NCBI GenBank assembly: GCA_963576735.1
Contig: OY755172.1
Span: forward strand, 3,038,001 to 3,102,000
Length of the DNA: 64,000 nucleotides
Direction: 5' to 3'
Source: Bedellia somnulentella
Lineage: Eukaryota; Arthropoda; Insecta; Lepidoptera; Bedelliidae
Position numbers and translations under genes: made by a program
Notes under the pieces: model-generated
What the model saw: the letters and a program-made list of their open reading frames with translations, nothing else
The model's database searches: none
Told to the model about the DNA's origin: nothing
In this document: piece after piece, positions 21,101-29,711 of the stretch
Numbering within the stretch: the first letter of the stretch is position 1
Layout of the letters: the number at the start of each line of letters is the position of its first letter

Positions 21101-22413
21101 GACCCATCACCAACAGTTTTGCCATCTTTTACCCACTCAACTTCCAAAAATGCCTGAGGAATTTCTAATTCTTCAGCTTTGGCTACCCCTTTTAGGGATT
21201 TATAGCCTAGAGTGTAGGTTCCAATTTTTTTTCCTTTAGACTAAAAAGATACCCAATTATACCCCTTAAGAAGTGGAATTATTTGAATTTCTTTCATGTG
21301 GTCATTTATATAAAAAAAAGTTTATACAAAGCTTACCCCTAAAGGGGCAAAATTAATTCCTTTCCTGACCTAAATCATTTGAAAATGTAATTAAAGGCTT
21401 ATGCAACAATTTTCATACTGAAAAGTCCACAATAAAAAGTTGCATATAATATAAACTCTAAAAACCAATTTAACCCTTCAATGTATATTTCAGAATTCTA
21501 ATACTCACTTTCTTCATCTTGTTTGATAACTTGTAAAATTGCATAAATTTTACCATTTCTAATTGATTAATAACAATATATTGCAATTATTTTGTAGTTG
21601 GCAGTAATTATGAAAAAGTATGAAAAAAATGGTTATTGATTATATAACAGTGACAGTGTATTCGTACAAAACGGCGATAGGCTTGCCCCCTATCACGTGA
21701 GTACACTGTCCATGCAAAACGTGGGTACTCTGAACACCAGGTGACAAAGTCATGTGATGTTCAGAAGTATTAGTACCTCTGCCAACACCTTCGGGGATAT
21801 TCGGCGTGAACGTTTATGCTTATGCGTATGATTATATAAAAAACAACGGTAACTATTTTTAAAACCATTACAATATTTTAAATTCACTATTCAATATTAT
21901 TTTACAATTATAATGGTAGTTTATGATAAAAGTATAATCAAAGTTAAGAAATTAAAGCTGAAAATATAAATAAAAGGTACATTTTTAATGGCAAAGCATT
22001 GGGCCATATAATAAGAAAATTTAATTTCATATTATCAGAGAATTTTAATATTCTCAATACTTGTTCTTAATTAATAAATGTTCTTGCTCTTAGTTAATTC
22101 TGAACTATTCATCCTTTGTCAAAACTTATATTTTAATTAGGCACTGTGAAACTGCATTTATATTTAAATTATAATAATTAATAAAAAAGTAACTATGCAA
22201 TAACTATGAAATCAAAAATGAAAAACATGTATTTCAATAATTAAATGAAAGCTAATAAGATCTTATTGGGCATAGTAATACTTACTTTTCCAGGCAGTTA
22301 TCACATCTGTTTCCTTTTTCATTAGACGACAACACGTAGACAAAAGGCTCTTCTGTTAGAAGAACTTCTCCTGCTCTTATAATTGAATCAGTATTCCTAC
22401 ATTTATTCTTCAT
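9171..22413 (-). CDS. SMYD3: SET and MYND domain lysine methyltransferase, SMYD3-like
   Basis: Nine exons: 22413-22286, 19928-19844, 17284-17125, 15917-15790, 15018-14842, 11931-11832, 11524-11216, 10574-10412, 9381-9171. All junctions have GT/AG and phases match, giving 486 aa. The MYND zinc finger has all eight ligands (C37, C40, C49, C52, C58, C62, H70, C74). The SET core is VDHSCDPN (195-202) with ISYID (Tyr 231). The post-SET Cys set is C253, C255, C258, and a TPR-like C-terminus follows. The family methylates lysines of histones and other proteins using S-adenosylmethionine. A stop lies in frame upstream of the start. The first 15 residues lack the N-terminal Gly-x-Gly segment usual in SMYD proteins. 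The linker in exon 7 is long and acidic and carries an extra CxxxxC...CxxC. Introns are full of repeats. SMYD3 versus another insect SMYD is less sure than the family. Confidence 0.9.
9887..9966 (-). pseudogene. Decayed duplicate of SMYD exon 8 (copy c)
   Basis: It matches both ends of exon 8 (10412-10574), including the sequence around the donor site, but about 55 internal bases are missing. It cannot encode the TPR-like segment. Confidence 0.75.
10018..10180 (-). pseudogene. Decayed duplicate of SMYD exon 8 (copy b)
   Basis: Nearly full-length copy of exon 8, still reading VDVCKYCLDRQEGVLH and keeping the GTAATT donor. One extra A near the 3' end shifts the frame into TGA TAA, and the acceptor-side sequence has changed, so splicing it in would truncate the protein. 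Confidence 0.8.
10181..10405 (-). repeat. Rep-B interspersed repeat
   Basis: Contains TTTGGACCAAG and ends CCCAATGGGAACTGGAATGGCGTAAGTATATGTATG, the inverse of the Rep-B start at 63775. It lies between exon 8 and its duplicate. Confidence 0.55.
11607..11806 (-). repeat. Rep-A interspersed repeat in SMYD intron 6
   Basis: It begins ATACTCACGGCTATAAACCCC and ends GTGCTATTCTAAGCCGACACAAC, both Rep-A landmarks, with a diverged middle. It lies wholly between exon 7 and exon 6. Confidence 0.7.
11998..12831 (+). mobile_element. Non-autonomous Helitron
   Basis: It starts TCAATACATAGTATAAAACA and continues AAAGTCGCTTTCGCTG. It ends with the hairpin-type CCCGTGCGAAGCCGGGGCGG followed by CTAG|T, the Helitron 3' signature. 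No Rep/helicase frame inside. The 5' boundary is less sure. Confidence 0.65.
13009..13942 (-). mobile_element. Non-autonomous Helitron, long copy 1
   Basis: On the minus strand it runs from TCTATACTTATAATAAATCT to CCGATCCACTAG-like end (here GACGATCCACTAG|T). It aligns along its length with 52602-53531. A (GACA)n run lies at about 13799-13820. It is in intron 5 of the SMYD gene (between exons 5 and 6). Confidence 0.8.
14053..14228 (+). repeat. Rep-A interspersed repeat
   Basis: Reads GGTATTGGGGCTTTTTAATG, GCGGTTGGAGACCCATCACC, then GCTCTGGCTACCCCTT and ends TATATGTATATA. The 5' 60 or so bases of the family are missing. Confidence 0.75.
14560..14815 (+). repeat. Helitron-like 5' fragment, uncertain
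   Basis: TATATACTAAAAATGGAATAC ... AAAACGGCTAGACCGAT resembles the start of lepidopteran Helitron families. No 3' CTAG hairpin was found before exon 5. Confidence 0.35.
15206..15565 (+). mobile_element. tRNA-derived SINE, copy 1
   Basis: Head with pol III A-box-like AGTACAGTGGGTAGAAC and B-box-like GAGTTCCAATCC; tail TTTATGTTATG. Target duplication TTTGATACTG(C/T)TGA at about 15192-15205 and 15566-15579. Confidence 0.85.
16041..16413 (+). mobile_element. tRNA-derived SINE, copy 2
   Basis: Same family as 15206. It has GATAGCCCAGTGGGTAGAAC and GTTCAAATCC boxes, ends in (TTATG) repeats, and is flanked by a perfect 11-bp duplication TAACTTCTTGT at 16030-16040 and 16414-16424. Confidence 0.9.
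16484..16540. repeat. Perfect 19-bp hairpin with (TA)n loop
   Basis: ATATAAATTGAGTTTTTTA at 16484-16502 and its exact inverse at 16522-16540, separated by a TA-rich 19-base loop. Confidence 0.9.
16591..16822. mobile_element. Inverted-repeat unit ending in a tRNA-like sequence
   Basis: A 47-bp left arm (16591-16637, ending TTTCGACACCGGCGG) is the inverse of 16775-16822. The right arm includes the 3' acceptor end of the tRNA-like sequence. Part of the arm and the tRNA-like body recur at 28563-28650. Confidence 0.75.
16714..16786 (+). tRNA. tRNA-like sequence, probably a tRNA pseudogene or SINE head
   Basis: A 7-bp acceptor stem (GACACTG/CGGTGTC, one G-T), a 4-bp D stem (GCTC/GAGC) and a perfect 5-bp T stem (GCGGG/CCCGC) with loop TTCGAAC fit a 73-base tRNA. 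The anticodon arm pairs badly: ACGGG against ACCCG has three mismatches, and position 33 is G where U is expected. The nominal anticodon would be CGT. A second copy at 28.6 kb shares the defect. I therefore do not call a working tRNA. Confidence 0.5.
16836..16945 (+). repeat. Rep-A interspersed repeat fragment
   Basis: ACCATCTTTTCCCCACGCAA to TATAGCCGTGATTATATGTATG, the tail half of Rep-A. Confidence 0.75.
17338..17575 (-). repeat. Rep-A interspersed repeat
   Basis: Near full-length: CATACATATAGTCACGGCTT through GGGGTAGCCA and CTTAGTCGCCTCTTACGATC to GACATTCTAACCCGGTACTA. Confidence 0.8.
17602..17970 (+). mobile_element. tRNA-derived SINE, copy 3
   Basis: Same boxes and tail as the copy at 16041. 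Duplication TTTTCCAA at 17594-17601 and 17971-17978. Confidence 0.85.
18100..18560. repeat. Old Rep-A remnant and an unclassified repeat
   Basis: To about 18207 a diverged Rep-A tail is visible (GATTTATGACCGTGAGTATA). 18230-18560 (ATGGAATGGACGTCCACCTG ... GGGACTCGCCCGTGTTTCG) reads like an old interspersed repeat. No coding signal. Confidence 0.4.
19000..19240 (-). repeat. Rep-A interspersed repeat, diverged
   Basis: AAAGGGGGTCCAGAGCTTAA, TCATCAGCCACTTTTGGAAA, then GGGTCTCCAGACACATCGCC and GTGCTATTATAAGACACTA. Confidence 0.75.
19448..19592. mobile_element. Fold-back MITE
   Basis: AACGCCCGATTCCTGAATTG ... GAACGACTTAAGTATCG faces its inverse CGATACTTAAGTTGTTC ... AATCGGGCGTAAA. Arms of about 55-60 bp around a short centre. 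Confidence 0.8.
20460..20710. other. GC-richer island inside SMYD intron 1, no gene assigned
   Basis: CTACGCTAGACGAACCGAGC followed by several CGAGC/GAACG repeats; much richer in CpG than its surroundings. The open frame across it has no recognisable domain. Probably an interspersed repeat. Confidence 0.35.
20930..21215. repeat. Two Rep-A fragments head to head
   Basis: A reversed 5' half (about 20938-21080, ending in AGCTGACACAACACAGG) is followed directly by a forward tail half (GGTGATGTGGTTGGAGACCC ... TATAGCCTAGAGTGTAGG). Confidence 0.65.
21648..21830 (+). mobile_element. tRNA-derived SINE, 5'-truncated
   Basis: Begins in the SINE body (GTGACAGTGTATTCGTACAA) and ends CGTGAACGTTTATGCTTATG. 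The tRNA-related head is absent. Confidence 0.8.
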
Positions 22414-23298
22414 ATTTATTATTTATGGTAATAACTACCAATGAAATGTAAAGAAATATAGATTTGATAAGAATATTCTTAATATTACGAGTATTTGCCT
22501 AGGAATGTAAGAAAAGTATTCGCACGAGTAGTTTAGAAACCGACATTCTGCCGGTCTCGTACACCTGTAGCTCTATATTTAACTCTTCATAACTCAGTTA
22601 CATTATTTTTAGGAGCCGTACAGACGTAATCACACTGGTAATATCACTGCTAACGCGCGTAAAAAACAGATAGATGAATTTAAAATTAGATTCAGCAGAA
22701 AAACAAACAACAAAAGCAATCAATTGTCATTAGATTTGTCATGTCATGTCAGTGTCAGTCAGAGCAGAGGGGCAGGCTTGCTGTCACTGTCACTTGTAAA
22801 GTAACTCAAAAAAAAACTCTGGAATCTAGCTTCTTTTAGTCTTGATACTTTTACTTTTGCTGATTACATTCTTATAACTGGACGCTAGTTTTAATTTAAA
22901 GCATGCTTAACTAAAATTAATGTTTCACCTTTATAAAAGAAGGTAAGATAGAATCACAAGTATTTAATTATATACCTACCTAGTTATCTAGATGGAAGGT
23001 ACAAACTGCTTCCTTGGATCAAAATTATTCCACAATCCAGAGTCGCTATAGCTTAGCCGTAGTGGCCGTTAATAAAGTTGAATACTTCACTGAAGACAAA
23101 TATACCACATCAGAAACATACGAAACAAAGCCTCATTCGTCCTGAATAGGCTATCACCGATGCTTTGTGCTCGCAGTAAGTTACCACTGCGCCACAAAGT
23201 TACACTATAGAAAACATGTATACGTTCGGTCCTCTCGTTGTGTTGCGTTCGCACACGCCAGAGAGGACTTGATACACCGCCTCCAGGTGATACAGAAT
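22414..23298. promoter_or_regulatory. Upstream region of the SMYD gene
   Basis: The 5' UTR and promoter of the minus-strand SMYD gene must lie in the first part. No clear TATA box could be placed. Beyond about 22800 the sequence is AT-rich with no gene seen. Confidence 0.4.
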
Positions 23299-23439
23299 AG
23301 TATTTTCTAAGATTTTCACGATTGCACATTATAATTGAAACAACTATTGATTTTTCGGATTTTTTAATCGCGTGCTATTACATTATTTTTAAAGCCCGAC
23401 GTTTCGAAAACTTTTCAGTTATCATGGTCACGGGAAGAC
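23299..23439 (+). repeat. Half copy of the 60.2-kb fold-back repeat
   Basis: GTATTTTCTAAGATTTTCACG through AAAGCCCGACGTTTCGAAAA to CACGGGAAGAC matches the left arm and flank at about 60137-60282. The right arm is missing. Confidence 0.8.
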
Positions 23440-23545
23440 TGAGGTGTTATTTGTCATTATACAGTACTATAAAATTATTAATACTAACTACCTTCACAAA
23501 ATTTTAAATTACATTTGCGTTTAATATTTGCTATGTACAAAAAGA

Positions 23546-23676
23546 GCTAATTGGCCTAGACCTCGCTTTTATAACATACCCTTTTTATATTATAAATCGA
23601 TAAAGGACATCAAACTAAACAACTTTGCCCATGGAATGCCTATCTAAAATATTGTAATTTTCAAAAAAATATAATA
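23546..23676 (+). repeat. Long inverted repeat, left arm
   Basis: AATTGGCCTAGACCTCGCTT ... about 130 bp, inverse of 27295-27422 with a few differences (an indel near CAAACTAAACAACTTTG). It could be the terminal repeat of a 3.9-kb transposon or one of two opposed MITE copies. Confidence 0.7.
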
Positions 23677-23959
23677 ATTAAAAATTGTCGTACCTAGTTT
23701 AGACTTGCGCGTTATGTGTCCGGAGAGGGAAAAGAATGATATGTATACTTTCGACTATCGGAACTATATCACTCCTTTAGTTCACTCGTTCCAATTAGCT
23801 CCGAGGCTTCCTCAATACTTCCAACTGCATTTCGTACCGCCGCACTAACGATCATTTTGATTTCAGAACCGGAAAAAAGTGACAATTACAAATTTCTGCG
23901 AACATCGCCCAAGTTGACGTTTTATGACAACTGAGTAATGATACTATCATAAACCATTT

Positions 23960-24740
23960 CTATCTGGGACCAATCCTCTCTGCGCGTCCCGGTAAGGTAG
24001 GCTTGGGTAGATCCAGCTCCGCGAGGGGATTCGAATCACCAGGTTCAGGCTCAGTTCCGGTACTGAATCCTCTTAACCGGGCCGGACCGCTTATCGAATC
24101 CGGCTCGGTTAAGGAATTCGGAACTGAATCAAAAATACCACGCTTACTTCGCGGAACGTAACGATTGCTGTTGAAATGCATGTAAAAATCAATTAACTCA
24201 TATGTATAATGATTCTGTTTGTGTACAGGCTAGGTTCGCTAACATACAAATATCCATATGTAAAAAAAATAATAATATTTAGAAACATCTTAACAACATC
24301 TTATAACAATATCTACACATAAATATATGCAAATCAGAAAGTGACACAACATAAAACACTATCATATTTATAATATCACTATAAACACCATTATTTATGA
24401 AAAGATTGATAAATCTATTAAACGAAATTGGCAAACAAAGAACAAAAAAGGACAACTCTCTTTTCGTCTCTGTCTCCCGAATTCAAATTGTATTACATTC
24501 TTGTCTCGCTCTCACATTCAGCAAGCAAAGCAAATGTAACGGTAATAATCGAACCGATCCTAAACCTGATGCCTGAGCCTGTTGTTCGAAAACAATAAAA
24601 CCGAGCCGGTGCGGAGCGGCCCGGTTAAGCGAACCTGCACCTGATAAGAAAGAGTGGGGCCGGTTAGGCCAATCAGGCTCACGCAGGGATTCGAATCATT
24701 TGAATCCACCGAGCCGGACCTACACACGGCTACGGTAAGG
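23960..24740. repeat. GC-rich dispersed internal repeats
   Basis: Motifs such as GGATTCGAATC, CGAGCCGG and CCGGTTAAG occur in both orientations at about 24000-24130 and 24595-24730. The proline-rich frame on the minus strand at 23960-24181 is explained by these repeats. Confidence 0.5.
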
Positions 24741-24858
24741 TAGTCGGAATCTAGTGTCCGTGTAGTACGCCTGTCTATTTTTTCGATACGATCTATTGTT
24801 TCCTAACTTGCGAGTGGTGTCAAAAGTGGTTTGCAGTGAATTGTCGAAAGTTTTAGCT

Positions 24859-26142
24859 ATGGAATCTGAAGAACAAGGTATGTATTTTATATCAATGTAT
24901 ATTATCTTTGAAATTAATTACTTTTATGTATTTTTAGAGCCGTAATCAACAAAGGAGGAAAATAATTAATATCATGTATGTTTTTTTTTTAACTAATTAG
25001 TACTTTTGTAATAGTGCCGGGTTAGATCGGGTAATAATTATTATCTTGTATTAAAATATAGAGTTTCGCCATACCAGAACACTAAAAAAGTTTTCCACAT
25101 CTTTCCACCAACTAAAAAAAATGAACTTTTACAATAATATAAAGATTTTTTTATTGTTTAGGTAATTTACTATTTCATTGTTTCTTTGCAGACTCGACGT
25201 TAAATGCCATTCAAATGTCTCGGAAATCATTATTTATGATCTACAAAGAGAGTCCGGCAAAAAAGTTAGATGACAAAGTATCATTTATGCAAAATAAGCT
25301 CCGAGAAGTATTGAAATGTCCCCAGGATGATTTTAAAACCTTAGGTCGCAATTTAAGTTATTTCAAATCAGATTCTGGATCCTCAATAATTAAGATTCGG
25401 ATTGTCAATTCTTCATGCAAGTTTTACACATAGCTTACAAGCTTCCCCTGCAAAAATGGCAAGCCCGAACTGCAGAAGAAAAGGCTGTGGTTAAAGAAAC
25501 AAAAGAAAAAAATCAAAATAAATACAGAGAAAAGACTGGCCTTATTATAGATATGCCAAAAGCTGGTTTCGGAAATTCCAATTCAGGCAACACTTCTAGA
25601 AGATTCTTTGCCGATCCTGATCTAGCTTCTGCAATCACTGGCATAGATAAAGAGTTTATAATTAAACTTAAAGTGATTCTGGAAGCAATTTCATCTGGCC
25701 ACAAAATAAATGCAGATAAGTTTGGAGCGTTTTGCAAATATACTGCGAAAATGTACGGTTGGTATCCGATAACGCCAACTCATCACAAAATTCTAGTGCA
25801 CCGTACAACTGTCATAAAACATGCTAACCTTCCTATCGGACAACTATCCGGGGAGGCCACGGAAGCCCGGAATAAGCACTACCGCTCATACCGGCAAAAT
25901 TATGCCCGTAAATTTTCTAGAATACAATGTAATCAAGATGTCCTCAACAGACTGCTGCTCATATCAGATCCGTTTATTAGTTGGTTCGGATACGTATCCC
26001 TAGCAAAAGTCAGCCTTTCATGAGTGAAACCATTGAGTTGTTCGAACCGGAAGAACAGGATACAGAAGTAGATCAATCAACGAGTTTTGCTTACTCTGAT
26101 AATCATCTATTAGAATTAAATAATGTTGTAATTTTTTTATAA
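24859..26142 (+). pseudogene. Transposon-associated protein, spliced and frameshifted
   Basis: A short first exon (24859-24877, MESEEQ) has a GTATGT donor. An intron ends in TTTCTTTGCAG at 25191, and the second exon continues in phase (STLNAIQMSRKS). The frame then breaks near 25410 and again near 26003. The middle holds PKAGFGNSNSGNTSRRFF, AITGIDKEFI and LPIGQLSGEATEARNKHYR, blocks I know from a widespread arthropod and cnidarian transposon-linked family that has no name I can give safely. In intact members a Ser-Asp-Pro-Phe block near the end (here SDPFISWF) is followed by a short acidic tail, as here. The gene sits between the inverted repeats at 23546 and 27422 and may be their cargo. Confidence 0.65.
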
Positions 26143-27294
26143 TTTTTAATCTATCCATTTTTGTAAAATATTATATTTTCTTTAATCAAATACGTATTTT
26201 TAATCATTTCCAATAAAATAAAAGTACTAAATAATATTGTCCCGCTTTAAAGTCAAAATGATCCTTAGTGCGCCGCCATTACGGATCATTCGAAATGAAC
26301 GTCTATTTTTATAGTTCTGTTATTTGTCATTTGATTTTATTATTATTATGTGATAAGCGAAATATGTATTGTTATTTTAGGTAAGGTAATGGATATTATT
26401 ATCTTGTTAAATCAACTTATGGCTATATTGTAAATAACCATTTATCAAAATTCACGCAATATTTTTAACTAAAGCTGGATCGGATACAAAACAAAAATAA
26501 TACAATCGTATTTACTTCGTATGAGATAAAGTCTACTTTACTTTAACTTTCCTAGTTGATATTGCATTCGTTTTCATTTCAAGGACGAAATATAAACGAA
26601 CTAAATTCGGAGCTATTCATTACCATGGACAAAATTATAATAGTATTTATTTGTATTGATCGTCGTTGAAAAATAATGTCATGAAAATAAACCGGTAAGC
26701 AAGCGATTGAACTGGAAAATACCGAAAGAGGTTATGTTTTTGTTTACAGAGCAAAAAGCATAGATCAGATGTTTTTTTTTATTTCTTATTTTCACTGAAG
26801 CAAAGAATCTCATTCTATACATTCTCAGTTTGAACTAGGTTCGACAATTTTTAATGGGAGGTTTTCTTTTTGAGAAATAAAACAACAACATAGTTTCCTA
26901 GAGCTCTGTAGATGGCGTTGATGTAACTACGTTACTTACTTAAATTTTTTCTTCGTGGCCTCAATCGTGTTGCCACAATAATTTCGCCAATGTCAACTTT
27001 AAAAACATGTGTCACATCACCATAGAGTAACTTTTTGGCGAGTAAAAACAACAAAAAGAATGTTAAATATATAATACCGTCTTTGTTTATTTACTTTTAA
27101 GCTATCTTGGCTTAAACTGATATTTATTTAAACTTTCAAATCAGAACGTTTTTATGTACGTTCCGTTTTACGATATCATTACATCCAAGTGTGAAAATGG
27201 TGTGACGTTCCGTTCCTACCAGTAACATAGCAAGTCTAGTGCCATCTATCCTGAGGACAGGGAAGAAGAAAAAAGAAAAAAAGGAAAACCTCTC
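26143..27294. other. AT-rich non-coding stretch
   Basis: No gene. 26945-26995 is the inverse of 5290-5345 (GGCGAAATTATTGTGGCAAC, then CACGAAGAAAAA), so both belong to one dispersed repeat. Confidence 0.5.
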
Positions 27295-27422
27295 ATTATA
27301 TATTTTTTTAAAAATTACAATATTTTAGATAGGCATTCCATGGGCAAAGTTTTTAGTAAGATGTCCTTTATCGATTTATAATATAAAAAGGGTATGTTAT
27401 AAAAGCGAGGTCTAGGCCAATT
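27295..27422 (-). repeat. Long inverted repeat, right arm
   Basis: It ends in AGCGAGGTCTAGGCCAATT, the inverse of the arm at 23546. A Jockey-type fragment starts within about 15 bases of its end. Confidence 0.7.
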
Positions 27423-27436
27423 GTCGCGAAAGTATT

Positions 27437-27805
27437 ATGATACAGAATAGGTTCATGCGCAAGGCGGTAGGGGCGCCTTGGTATGTTAGAAACTATGATC
27501 TCCTCAGAGACTTAGGACTCAATACAATCAGGGATCACTTCAAACAAATCTCACGTAGATACTTTGATAGGATCCCTAATCACCCCAACCCCTTAATCCG
27601 AGCCTCGCTCGAATACACGATTTCCCCGGACGCCGGCACACAAGTCAAGGTGACGCCGCATAGGCCGCAGGGCCAGCAGCACCGAACCGGAGGGGTTTTA
27701 GTCGGTAAAAGTCCGACGCGACGCGTCGCTCTCTCGAGTGGCGGGGGATCCTATGAGGATTTCCCCTCCGGTAACAAAAAAAGACAAAATACAAAAAAAA
27801 AATAG
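27437..27805 (+). mobile_element. Jockey-type non-LTR retrotransposon, extreme 3' end
   Basis: The frame reads QNRFMRKAVGAPWYVRN and DLGLNTIRDHFKQISRRYFD, the C-terminus common in Jockey-clade reverse transcriptases. It then becomes the charged 3' region ending in an A-rich tail (AAAAAAAATAG). It is truncated at its 5' end and encodes no catalytic domain. Confidence 0.85.
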
Positions 27806-27829
27806 ATACGGAAGACATTTATCGAAAAA

Positions 27830-28119
27830 TTATACTGATGAAAAAAGGATTACGAGGCTGCATGGTTGAAAAACCTTTGCCTGTCCATTGGACAATTAAA
27901 AAAACAAAGTTAGATAGCAAATTTGTTGTAGTATCTAATTGTAATCTGTGATTTGTTGTTTAATTTATTTTATAGGTATTATGTTATAATCAGGGGCTGC
28001 TCACAGGCGTGTAGAAATGTACCCACGCACACACATACAAAACTAAACTATGGTAGTTGATCCGGAGTCAGTGTTGCTATTGTATTAAAAATAAAGTATT
28101 TAGTGATGCCGTGATGCCG
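27830..28119. other. Non-coding spacer
   Basis: No gene or clear repeat was recognised between the Jockey fragment and the next Rep-A copy. Confidence 0.4.
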
Positions 28120-28376
28120 ATGCCGTGTAGTGCCGGCTTAGAATGTCGCTACCCCTTTCTACCCACGGGTGTCGTAAGAGGCGACTAAGGGTATTGGGGC
28201 GCTTTATTGGATTTTTGGGCGATGCGGTTGGAGGCCCATCACCAAAAACCTTTATTTTTACCATCTTTTCCCCACTTAACTTCCAAAAGTGGCTGAGGAA
28301 TTTATAATTTCTTAGCTCTGGCTACCCCTTCTAGGGAAATATAGCCGTGAGTATATGTATGTATGTATGTATGTAT
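28120..28376 (+). repeat. Rep-A interspersed repeat, full length
   Basis: TGTAGTGCCGGCTTAGAATG to TATAGCCGTGAGTATATGTA with a (TATG) tail; one of the best copies in the window. Confidence 0.85.
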
Positions 28377-28562
28377 TTAGTAGATCTAGAAAGAAAAAAC
28401 TTATATTTTTTTCCGGAATATGCTGAAATTAAGATTTATTTGAAACATTCATTCATCTTTTAAAGTTTTACCAAAATGTTATCTTTAATTAGGAACATGA
28501 ATAATTGATAACTACGGTTATTTTATTCTTTTCTGTAGGTAATTATAGTCATAAATAAAAGA

Positions 28563-28650
28563 TGTTATTAAAGGAAAGAAAAATTTCGACACTGGCGGGG
28601 TTCGAACCCGCGACCTTCGGGTATACGCCCCCGTCGCTCTGCCCACATGA
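28563..28650 (-). repeat. Second copy of the tRNA-like sequence
   Basis: On the minus strand CAGAGCGACGGGGGCGTATA, CGCGGGTTCGAACCCCGCCA, then GTGTCGAAATTTTTCTTTCC match 16714-16800. It is cut within the D arm; the 5' half is absent. Confidence 0.75.
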
Positions 28651-28675
28651 GGAATTCATGTCAAAAAACATTAAA

Positions 28676-29182
28676 TCAGTGCCTCCAGTAAAAAAGGGAT
28701 TAGTTGAAAATCGGCACTTTTCAGGAGAGCCAAAAAACTAAACTTTTGTTTTTTTGAACAAAACTTAAATTTATTTCAGTTAAATGTTAATGCAGTATTA
28801 TAGATGCATTTAATACCTATAAAATGATATACACCATGTTTATGTATCATGCATGAATAGTATATTTTTTCATAGTTTTGTTGAACTATTCCCTTGTTAA
28901 CCACATAATTATGGCATAGCTGCAGTTAAAATATATATTTTTTTCTTCCTAAAGACATAAATGTTATTATACTTCATTTATGTATGGTCGAAAAGGGAAT
29001 AATATTGTTTATTTCTTTAAATTTTTTTCACAACTTATGAGTTTCAGTGGCACCAAAGAGCTTACTCATGCCTTACAGTTACAGTCATGGTGCGCATATT
29101 ACTTATCTGCCTGGTGAATTGAAACTTAAAACTAAAACCCAATCGCATATGTTGTAATTAAATATATAACTAAATAACATAC
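28676..29182 (+). mobile_element. Transposon X relative, terminus and body
   Basis: Starts TCAGTGCCTCCAGTAAAAAAGGGATTA, the inverse of the right ends of X at 2632 and 45986. The following 480 bases hold no gene and do not obviously match the X body. Confidence 0.5.
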
Positions 29183-29257
29183 ATACATACATATACTCAG
29201 AGCTAAAAATCCCTAAAAGAGGTAGCCAGAGCTTCAGAATTATAAAATTCTTCAGCC
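29183..29257 (-). repeat. Rep-A repeat, left part, split by the BEL/Pao element
   Basis: CATACATATACTCAGAGCTA ... TTCTTCAGCC breaks off exactly where the LTR begins. The family's next bases (AGCCACTTTTGGAA) resume after the second LTR at 42794. Confidence 0.9.
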
Positions 29258-29711
29258 TGTAGCCGCGAGTGACTTATTTAAACTTTAAACACTTACCAGG
29301 CACGTGGCTGGCAGGGGTGGCGTTCGAACTCTCGAGAGTTTATTGATGAATCACAGCACAGGCTTACACTTTTCACCATAGGTCCATAGATAAATGTGGT
29401 TCAGTCCTTTTTCATCCTTTGTTGGGGAATTAGACTTGATTCGGAATTTATTTGGTAACTTTTATACGAACGTGTGCCCTCACATCGGCGTGTTGAGAAA
29501 AAAAAACTAACTTGCGGAAACGGATGTAGTTGTAAGACGTCAGACGTCAATGTTGCCAGTTTCCCGCATCAACGAGGTAGTGTTAGAGAAAATAAGCCAC
29601 ATGAAATAAATCTATTTCTAACGTGAATTAAAAAGTATGTAAACTATGTTTTGTTGTCTTGTGCACACCTAATAAAGAAAATTATAAACTAATTTGTTCC
29701 AGTACGGAACA
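29258..29711 (-). repeat. BEL/Pao 3' LTR
   Basis: 454 bp; no difference seen by eye from the other LTR, including a run of nine A. Confidence 0.95.

Noticed and set aside
23960..24181. Proline-rich minus-strand frame
   Set aside because: Explained by GC-rich inverted repeats that recur near 24600-24730.
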